Assembly (NCBI GenBank): GCA_001970855.1
Contig: LSSN01005948.1
Span: 1 to 16,004, forward strand
Direction: 5' to 3'
Length of the DNA stretch: 16,004 nucleotides
DNA from: Smittium culicis
Taxonomy: Eukaryota > Kickxellomycota > Harpellomycetes > Harpellales > Legeriomycetaceae
Shown here one piece after another: positions 8,113-16,004 of this stretch. Positions within the stretch are counted from its first letter, which is position 1, and the number at the start of each line of letters is the position of its first letter. The translations under genes and the position numbers were made by a program. The notes beneath the pieces were generated by a model. The model was given only the letters and a program-made list of their open reading frames with translations, did not search any database and was not told the origin of the DNA.

Positions 8113-8759
8113 TATCTTTAAAGCTGGCTTAGATACGTGATGGGGGGAGGGGGGGTATGTGTAATAGTTATGTTTGTAATAGAACAACAAAATAGAGAGA
8201 AATAGTCTAAATCAATAAATTACAGTAGAGAACATTGAAGCTTTTGGTGTTCAGCTCTGCTATTTATACATTTCTCGAATTGATTTGTACACAGGGCATT
8301 ATAGTACTTTTTCCGTCTAATCGAATAATCTTATCATTGCTTTCAGCTACCTTTTTTTTTATTCTCTCGAGTTAGTTTTTTTTAATCTCCCCGTGTACAT
8401 ATTATATAAACCCAAAATAACCACAGTTACCAAAACAAAGGCTCGCACCTATCCCCCCTATACTATTCGCATTGGCTTGTCACCTACTTGGGCAATTATC
8501 AATAAAATCCCGTTTCTTGGGTTAAAAATTAAAAGGCTGGGCATTTACGTTTAGCTCCATACCTATCTGGTTTGTAGAAAAAAATCCGATTTTTATCAGC
8601 CCATAAATAATTTGCTTAGTTTTAGGGTATTTCGCCTGCGATTATTTAAGCTGCAGTTGCAAACAAATTCAGAATTGAATTGCATTGCATTCGTTATAAA
8701 CAAAATAGCAATTCGAAGAGCTAAATTTGTAATGAGAAAATAGTTTGCAGAGTTCAATT
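8113..8759. other. Upstream region of the PHYHD1-type gene, no gene called
   Basis: The first 200 bases are the likely leader and promoter of the minus-strand dioxygenase gene. Further right the sequence is moderately AT-rich. A 77-codon stop-free frame without ATG lies at 8321-8551 on the + strand. I see no recognisable protein, RNA gene or repeat. Confidence 0.4.
8260..8268 (-). promoter_or_regulatory. Candidate TATA box for the PHYHD1-type gene
   Basis: TATAAATAG on the minus strand, about 150 bases before the start codon, in a less AT-rich setting than the rest of the spacer. Between it and the ATG the sense strand carries a C-rich tract (C7TC6, + strand 8142-8155) like the pyrimidine blocks of fungal promoters and leaders. 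Confidence 0.45.
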
Positions 8760-8830
8760 ACAAATACAACTTCCGATTTGATCACTGCTATCTAAATTTC
8801 TGCGTCATACAATTTCCAAACGCGCCGCCC

Positions 8831-8862
8831 AAAAAAAAATAAAAATAAAAATAAAAATAAAT
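8831..8862 (+). repeat. A-rich hexanucleotide repeat (AAAAAT)n
   Basis: Four AAAAAT-type units follow each other, ending at 8840, 8846, 8852 and 8858, with a shorter AAAT unit after them. It is a simple repeat directly after the short GC-rich patch CGCGCCGCCC. Confidence 0.85.
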
Positions 8863-9159
8863 AAGTGAACTGTAATTTTCGCCTAATGAACTTGATCTTT
8901 TCGTCTTTCAACCTAACTTAATTTCTTTAATTTTTTTTATATTACATACGAATTTCCCGCTCATTCGCATAATAAAAAAAAAATTCTTTTTTAAACCAAA
9001 TGCTTCGCACCCCTTATTTTTATTTATTTTTTTTCCACTCTGTCATCCCTAATCAGATTACATTGAAGAACCGATATTTCCTCGCTATGTGTTGGCTTCA
9101 ACCACCATAACCTAAAAAAAATTGGGGCGCTTTTAAAACCCTCTTTTTATTTCCCTTAA

Positions 9160-9809
9160 ATTTTTCAGCGTTTCAGAATTGCTGCAATAAGTTTCATATT
9201 AAATATTAGTCCCTCATGTTTCATAAAGGCAGTATCTATCTCCAAACCCAAACATCACACCACTTTTTTTTTAGTACACCCTATTCAGCCCTTCTCTGCG
9301 TGCAGTATCGCCCTCATAAATAATCATTATCATTTCCATCAACCCACATATCCTAAACACTATCACTTCCTCCAAAAATGGCTCTTAGAACATAAATCGC
9401 CCTCGCATTACAATATGTATTATGTAAATTTTTCTTCTTGGAAATTTAGCTCAATTAGAACGCCGAATCCGGAATATACACTGGCTGCATTTTTTCCGCT
9501 AATGACTCGTTTGGCCATTTTTGTACCCCGCATCCAAATTCGTCGCCAAATTCGCAAAAGTGGTCCACTGCCACAAAATCGATTTATACTATACAGCATA
9601 TAAACCTTCAAAAGATTCGTAATCCATCCAAAATACATGATATTTGTACCCAAATTGACCTCTTGCATAACGATGCTTTTGTGTCCCCCTTTTTTCCTCC
9701 ACCAAAGTTAAATCCAAGTTTATTCAACCTATCTCGTACACATCCCTATAAATACATTTCTTATATACTCACAATCCCTTACACTAGACCTCCTAGTCTT
9801 GGAATAAAC
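9160..9809 (+). other. Two overlapping long stop-free frames, possible decayed or unrecognised coding region
   Basis: One frame is open for 147 codons (9160-9600, stop TAA 9601) and a second for 117 codons (9459-9809, stop TAA 9810). They overlap by about 140 bases, so a single frame change would give one path of about 650 bases. The first has an internal ATG at 9415; the second has none. Fragments such as YHFLQKWLLEHKSPS and QKWSTATKSIYTIQHIN look protein-like but match no family I know. A decayed gene, an exon or a chance effect of the G-poor strand are all possible. The GC content peaks at about 9440-9580. Confidence 0.25.
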
Positions 9810-10537
9810 TAATGTGCTTTTTTTTTAGTTTTAAAAAAATAATAAGATTACAACGATACATTTAAAACCTTTAAACCTCAAGTTATCCTTTTATACAATA
9901 AAGGCATCCAATTTACACAATAAAAATGAAAATAAATCACCCCATTTGCTTTTTATTTGAGCTAGAAAACTTTGATGGAAACTAAAGTAATACTTCCAAT
10001 AACGGCCATTGTCCAGATTGAACTGGTACAGAGATATTTAGGCTTATATACCCTCTTGTATTAAAAATGCTTTGTATATATATCAACCTCCATCATCACA
10101 AACAATAGCAACAAAAGGCCCATTAAAAAACGCCCGCTTTGAGGGCACCCAACACTAAAATCTATGATACTAATACAATTCAACCATTTATCACATAAAC
10201 CATCTATAAAATATAGCGTGTGCTAGAATAAGCTTTTAAAATAAATCTAATTCGAAAAGCATATCAAAGTTCAGTTTTATGATTTTAAAGTTTGGATTAT
10301 AATTATTTGTGCAACCAATATAAATCTTATCTCAATAACTCTTCATAATATTGCATTGAAATTGAATCCATCTATAATCGCTATATATCCGTAGAATTTA
10401 TTCGTTCTGGCCAAGATATAAAAAAAATCTTGTATAGAACTCGAAAAAAAATTAAAAGTGAACTAGTTGACTTTATTACCCTTTATCTTGTGATAATCAA
10501 CATGATTCTATCAAAAAAAAAAGTGACGAAATTAAAA

Positions 10538-10554
10538 GTTTCTTATAAAGAAAC
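10538..10554. repeat. Perfect 7-bp inverted repeat
   Basis: GTTTCTT, loop ATA, AAGAAAC. A second pair of arms, AGTGA (10522-10526) and TCACT (10559-10563), flanks it. No function is known. Confidence 0.5.
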
Positions 10555-11161
10555 ACTATCACTAAATTATTGATATTGGTACAAGCTTGATTACTGATTA
10601 TACAACAATGAGATAAATAGATATCTAGCTACTGAAGAAATCATAATTCCTCGAGATAATTTTTTGAATATAATAATAATAATACGTAAATCAAAAATTA
10701 AATAAATAAATATAATTCATTTTAAAATACTAAATAATTTTCTTTTCTGTAAAATATTTTTTTAATTTCCACAATAATAATACATTTCTTTCCCTATGTC
10801 TATAATTTAGATAAATGGATACTGATCTATAAACTAAGATTTAAAGCCCAAACATAAGTAAAAAAAAGTATACTTTAAGAGTATTTTTTTATTTTTGTAT
10901 TATAGCTCCAACAATTTCAAAAAAAAAAAATCCATTAATAATAATTTAAGCAAAGCCTGATTTACTACAAATTGGTCCAATCCTATAAAGCTTTTAATTT
11001 ATCTGAAAATTGATTAAATAAATGTTAACTTGTGACTATTTTTTGAAGTTTAACTATCTAGAAATAATATTGACTTATAAAAGAAAAAAAGTTTAAATAT
11101 TTTTTAAACCAGACATACTAAAAAAAAATCTACTAAAAAAACTTTAGAAGCCTACTGAAAA

Positions 11162-11182
11162 AATAATAATAATAATAATAAT
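11162..11182 (+). repeat. (AAT)7 microsatellite
   Basis: Seven AAT units in a row in AT-rich spacer DNA. Confidence 0.9.
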
Positions 11183-11937
11183 TAAATTAAAAAAAATAAA
11201 AAAATTTTTTTCCATCATTATAATAACACTTTTAGAAAAAACATTTTGGCTATGTTTAGACAATTTATTTTCGTTGGATCTTTCAAGCTGTGCGAAATTC
11301 CACATTTCCATCAAAAACTAGACATTCATCCCCAAAATAAAAATAAAAAAGTTATTCGTAAAGGCCAATGGTTTAATCTTATTTCAACTTGTATTTTTGA
11401 ATAAATTATAAATACCTAAAAATAACATAAATATGATGTTTGCTTTAAATTAAAATAAAAAGTAATATAGAAACTAAAAAACTAAAAAAAAAAATGTGAG
11501 GTTGAAAATGTATAAATTTTTATTTCTTGAAATTATTTTATAAACTTGGAAACATAAATTACATTTTTTTTATTTAAATATAAAGATACTAATATTATTT
11601 CGCTATAAATAAAAACTATCTATAAAAGTTATTAATAATTACATGACGAATTGGATTTATTGATTAAATATTAATCGCAGAATTAAAAGCTTAAATAAAA
11701 TTTAAAAATCAACTATAAGCTCTTTTTTACTCGAATCAGCGAAATTTTTTGATTGTAAAAAATTAATATTTACACTGTCGATTTTTTTCTAAAATATGCA
11801 TTTTAAATATAGTACTTTCTTAGGTAATATTTATTCGTGGGAACTATTTAATAAATTAATTTTAAAAGCTTCTAACATTAGCCGATTTCAAAAAAAAATA
11901 TTCTAAATATAAGAATTGATGTTTATCAAATATGAAA

Positions 11938-11940
11938 ATG

Positions 11941-11970
<30 letters not shown>
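11938..11970 (+). repeat. (ATAATG)4 microsatellite
   Basis: Four perfect ATAATG units (11941-11964) with a partial unit on each side. It opens the Met-Ile repeat start of a frame that I regard as spurious. Confidence 0.9.
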
Positions 11971-11974
<4 letters not shown>

Positions 11975-13617
11975 ATGAACTGAAAGCGCAAAAAATATTC
12001 GAAAAAAAAAAAACGCAGTTAAAAATCATTTTAAGAACGGAAAATAAATGGAAAAGGTGGTCTACTTTATTAATATTATATTCGAGTCGAATAGGAAAAA
12101 ATAAATCATCAAAAAAAAATTGAAGCTCTAGATAATTAACAAGAAATAAACTGTACTAAATAATATTTTTATAGATATCCTCGAATTTTAAAATCTATCA
12201 GCTTTAATCCTTTTTAAAAACGAAATTTCATTATAAAACCTAATTTTCTTTCCAGATTCATCTTATTGGAAAATATATTACAATGGTGATAATATCATTA
12301 TTCATCAATTAATAATTGAGATAAAAAAATTTCAGATAAAATCGCTCTTTTAAAAGCAAATAAATTAGTATTTAAGCAATAGATACAGTAAAGTCACTTA
12401 AATACTGATTTTATATTTTATATGAATTTTGAAATACGAGTTAATTAATACATTTATAAATATTAAAAAAAATTTATAACCGAACCTATTCGATAAAAAT
12501 TTAAATGCGAAAAGATTTTTATTATCTAAAGATGCATGTAAGCGCTCTATTTGGAATATGTTATATCATATAGAGATAATTTGAGAATTTTATCATTCCT
12601 TACTAAACTATCATGACGAATATCGTGATTTTTTTTCTAGATTAATGAAATGAAAACATTTCTCTATGATATATATAATTAATTTTAATATATACATTTT
12701 GATAATTTTTTTTACAATACATAAAAAACATAGATAATTAATTAGTTTATAATATATGTATATATTTATATTGAATAATAACTATTCATATTTGTGTTTA
12801 AAATTCGATGCTGAAATCTGACAAATTTTCAAAAATAATTAACATAAATTGTTCTCGTTTCTCGAGATTTAGACTAATAGCGATTGATAAAAACTTAGGT
12901 TTTATAATAAAAATGCAAAAATCATCTATTTAAATAAAATTGTAGTGGAAAGCTGAGTTCGATATATATTTTTAAAAATACGCTATTTATTAATATATGA
13001 ATATCTAATGTGTGATGGTTATAAAAATAGGCTGATAAATTATTTTTTTTATAAAATTCATTATTTTATATGCTTGTATTTAATTTTTCTTATTAATAAA
13101 ATAAATATTATTTTTGTATAATGTAAGATGAAAGAATCATAATAAAAATAATCAAATTATGCCCCATTATTCTTATGACATAATTTCTGCTGTTTACGCT
13201 TGATGTGATATATATTTTTTGATTGCATAACTTTTATCTAAAATATACATCAAAAAAATTAAATGAAAGCAGCAAATTAAAATAACACTGAATTTAATTC
13301 AGATATATGTGATTAAAATAATTTGAAGTTATTTATTTTCTCCTTTTATAGAGACCTGTAGTTCGTAAATTTTATCATTCTCCAGCGGTGATATTTGAAG
13401 AAGAAAATCTATCATAATTTAGAAACAGGTTCATTAAAAACCCAATTTAAAAATTTTTTGCTAAATTAATTTCATACACTAATGCATGCAAGACATCTCA
13501 GCCAAAAATAATCCTGATAACTCATCAGTATAATATAAAATATATATATGGTTTAAAATACTACAAGTCCATATTTATTAGCACAAATTCACGAGTGAAA
13601 TATAAAAATCAAATCAA

Positions 13618-13662
13618 TCAAATATTTATTCAATATTTACTCAATATTTACTCAATATTTAC
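13618..13662 (+). repeat. 11-bp tandem repeat TCAATATTTAC
   Basis: Three perfect copies (13630-13640, 13641-13651, 13652-13662) follow one degenerate 12-bp copy (13618-13629, TCAAATATTTAT). The period is close to one helical turn. It lies in the AT-rich region far from any called gene. Confidence 0.9.
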
Positions 13663-16004
13663 GGGTATATTATAAATAAGAATAAGTTTCCATTTATATT
13701 TTTATTTCCAAGTTGAATCAAGAATTCATATGCCCTAAAAATAAGTGCTATTATTTTTTAATAGAATTCATAAAAATTAAAATATTAACTTTTGAAATTG
13801 TACCATTTTTCTCGGCCTATTTATTATTATTTTTATATAAAAATATTTTATTTTAGTTAAATTTCAAATTAAATGATGAATGTGACTTTTTTTTTAAAAA
13901 ATTAATATTTTTAATTGGTTTTAAAAAAGGAAATATTGAAAAAAATTGAAAATTATAATACAAGCTTTTAGTATAATATCAAAAATAAAATAAATTACAG
14001 AATAAAGGAAAGTTCGATAGTATAAATTTAAAAAAATATACACAAGTTAATTATATTTCTGATTTAAAAAATTCGAGTTTCTTTGAAATAAGAGTCAAGA
14101 ATATTATATTTTAACTAAAATATAAATTGATATTTTTCTTTCTTGATGATTATCTATACATTCATTCTATCAAAAAAATATTTAAATGCACTTCAAAATA
14201 CGAAAAATCGCCTGTAATATTTAACGATAAAAATTTAATCTATTATTTTCTTAAAGTTATAATAATATATATGATTGATTTAAATCGATTTATAATCTAA
14301 ATATACTAATATCATGTACCTGAGATCTTTATTTCTCTATATTTAAATATATTTCCAATCAAATCATCGACAAATAGTTTTTAATATAGAATTATATAAA
14401 TCAATCATTTACTTTATTTCTCATTTATTTAAAAAAAAAACATTTTCAAGCTCAACCTTACATTTTATCCTTTAAAATAAATTCGTAAATTAGTATTTCA
14501 AATATTTCAACGCTCGTAATTTCTTGAGTTATTTCCAACATATTCCATTAAATTAGATTTTAATTTTTATTGAACTGCTTGACAATTATACTAAAAAAAA
14601 AATATTTTAGATTCTAATGCGCATATTTTAAAGATTATATATCATTCACAAACAAAGATAAAAATATTTTACCGAACCTAAAAAAGTATTTTTTCACTAT
14701 TTTTATTTTTAATCTTATTTAAATCCAAAAAAATAATTTATTAACTATTTAAGTAATGCTATAATACCGAAATTAAATTTATTTTATTATTAATTATAAA
14801 TTTATTAGCAACTAACTTTTTGTTTTTTTTAGGCTAAATTTTGAGGGTTTCAAGAAATATATAGGGTTATAATCGATATCCATATTTTTCTCTCTTATGA
14901 TTAATTTATTAGGAAATTTAGTGGTTTGGAATCATTAATGATCTAAATTAGCAATAAAATGAACTTAATTTTATGTAATTATCACCAAACTATTTTTTCA
15001 CCTTATACACTGTGAAAAAAATTTCTTTTATACTATCTGTTTTATTTTATATTGGAATAGGAAGTATACATTATTTTTATACTTGATTTATTTTATCTTT
15101 TTTTTTTTTTTTTTTGAATTGATAGACATTATATTTAAGCCTTCACTGGTCTGAAAAATCCCAGAATAATTTCCACAAGAGGTTTAATTCTAACCATAAT
15201 AAGAAATTTTGAAATTAAATTATTTAATTTTTCTTATTTTTAATAAAAATGGATAGTTAAACCAATTAAAATTAAAATCATTATCTTATGATAGGTTTCA
15301 ATTTCAGAGTTTACGCATATATTTTTTATTATGTGCTTTTAAATTACTAATTTAAAACACATTTACTAAGATATCGGCATATTAATTCATTTTAAAAAAG
15401 ACTATATTATTTATGATTATCCGTGGCGTCGTATCTACATAGATTAATACCACCAGAATTCTTCGAAATAAAATTATTAATTATATTATATGTATTTTTA
15501 TTTGATTTTAACCTGGTATACTTGATAAATAATAAAAGATGTAAAATTAGTTGCAAAAAATAATAATAAATTTTTCTAAGAGCTTTTTAATTTAAAAAAT
15601 ATTCCATAAAATAAATGTTAGCATAAATTAATTTAAATTTTATATAAAGAGTTTTTTTTTATAACAATTTTTCTTTGCTTATTGTATATTGTATAAATAA
15701 TAAATATAATTGATTTTAATCTATAATATAAATCATTTTTATTTCTAAATAAAAAGCTTTATTTTTAAACAGAAAAAATGATAATTAAATTAACCTTGAA
15801 TAACAATAAAAATCTCTACGAAATATATCCATATAATTAATAATAATGGAAATATAAATTTCAAAAAATTTTTGAAAATAAATATTCTTTAGAATCTATT
15901 ATGCTTCTAATTTCAGAAAAACATTTTTTTATTTGCAAAATATTTTGTTAATTGAGATTTTTTCTGAAAAATAACTGTGATTTTTATAATTTTTCTTATC
16001 AATA

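Larger units (their letters stand above)
8760..10200 (+). other. C-over-G skewed region, possible unassigned transcript on the + strand
   Basis: Nearly every 60-base line here has two or more times as many C as G on the + strand. The same skew marks the sense strand of the GATA factor gene and, on the minus strand, the introns and leader of the PHYHD1-type gene. AATAAA hexamers cluster at 9897-9936. I found no GTAAGT donor and no recognisable protein. The meaning is inferred from composition only. Confidence 0.3.
10201..16004. other. Extremely AT-rich region without a recognisable gene
   Basis: Nearly 6 kb made up mostly of A and T, with frequent A/T runs (an 18-T run at 15098-15115) and stops in all frames. 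The only longer frame, 11932-12123, starts in a microsatellite and is Lys/Ile/Asn-rich; I do not call it. Slightly GC-richer islets near 11265-11330, 13360-13400 and 15420-15470 match nothing I know. It could be intergenic DNA, decayed transposons, or a structural region such as a centromere flank; the sequence alone does not decide. Confidence 0.5.

Noticed and set aside
11932..12123. 63-codon + frame in the AT-rich region
   Set aside because: Begins in an ATAATG microsatellite and continues as Lys/Ile/Asn-rich sequence typical of chance frames in AT-rich DNA.
13690..13705. Match to the yeast ARS consensus (ATTTATATTTT)
   Set aside because: Similar matches occur at several places, for example near 4721 and 6628, as expected in AT-rich DNA; no evidence of an origin.
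8113..16004. tRNA, snRNA, telomere repeat, CRISPR or intact transposon in the right half
   Set aside because: By eye I found no T-loop motif, no spaced direct repeats of CRISPR type, no telomere-like array, and no terminal repeats or transposase or reverse transcriptase motifs. A covariance-model or repeat-library search could still find decayed ones.

Overview
The window is nuclear DNA from a eukaryote, most likely a fungus. Introns begin with GTAAGT or GTAAGA. One intron has a perfect TACTAAC branch site, and poly(A)-type AATAAA hexamers sit at stop codons. The GATA factor has the single-finger sequence of the fungal AreA/NIT2 group. Strongly AT-rich spacers and a PHYHD1-type dioxygenase gene would suit an early-diverging fungal lineage such as Kickxellomycotina, but that placement is a guess.

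Four genes fill the left half. From 1 to 2755 (+) lies the 3' part of a large nitrogen-type GATA transcription factor, two exons, cut by the left edge. From 3814 to 4244 (-) is a two-exon gene for a 115-residue, very basic protein that I do not recognise; its second exon is too short to stand out as an open frame. From 5288 to 6421 (+) is an intronless, GC-rich inositol monophosphatase gene. From 6935 to 8112 (-) is a three-exon phytanoyl-CoA dioxygenase-family gene, PHYHD1 type, 295 residues. The order is convergent, divergent, convergent: GATA> <basic, basic< >IMPase, IMPase> <PHYHD1. Nothing shows that these genes act in one pathway; they look like ordinary housekeeping or regulatory neighbours.

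The right half (8113-16004) has no gene I can identify. From about 8760 to 10200 the + strand carries far more C than G, the same skew seen on the sense strand of most transcribed parts of the window. This stretch also holds two overlapping long stop-free frames (9160-9600 and 9459-9809). It may be an unrecognised transcript, a decayed gene or a transposon relic. From about 10200 to the end the DNA is mostly A and T, with simple repeats, an 11-bp tandem repeat (13618-13662) and no convincing gene.

I found no CRISPR array, tRNA, rRNA or intact mobile element. No defence-like or otherwise new multi-gene system is evident. The best leads are the hidden spliced gene, the intron of the GATA factor, and the skewed region 8760-10200.
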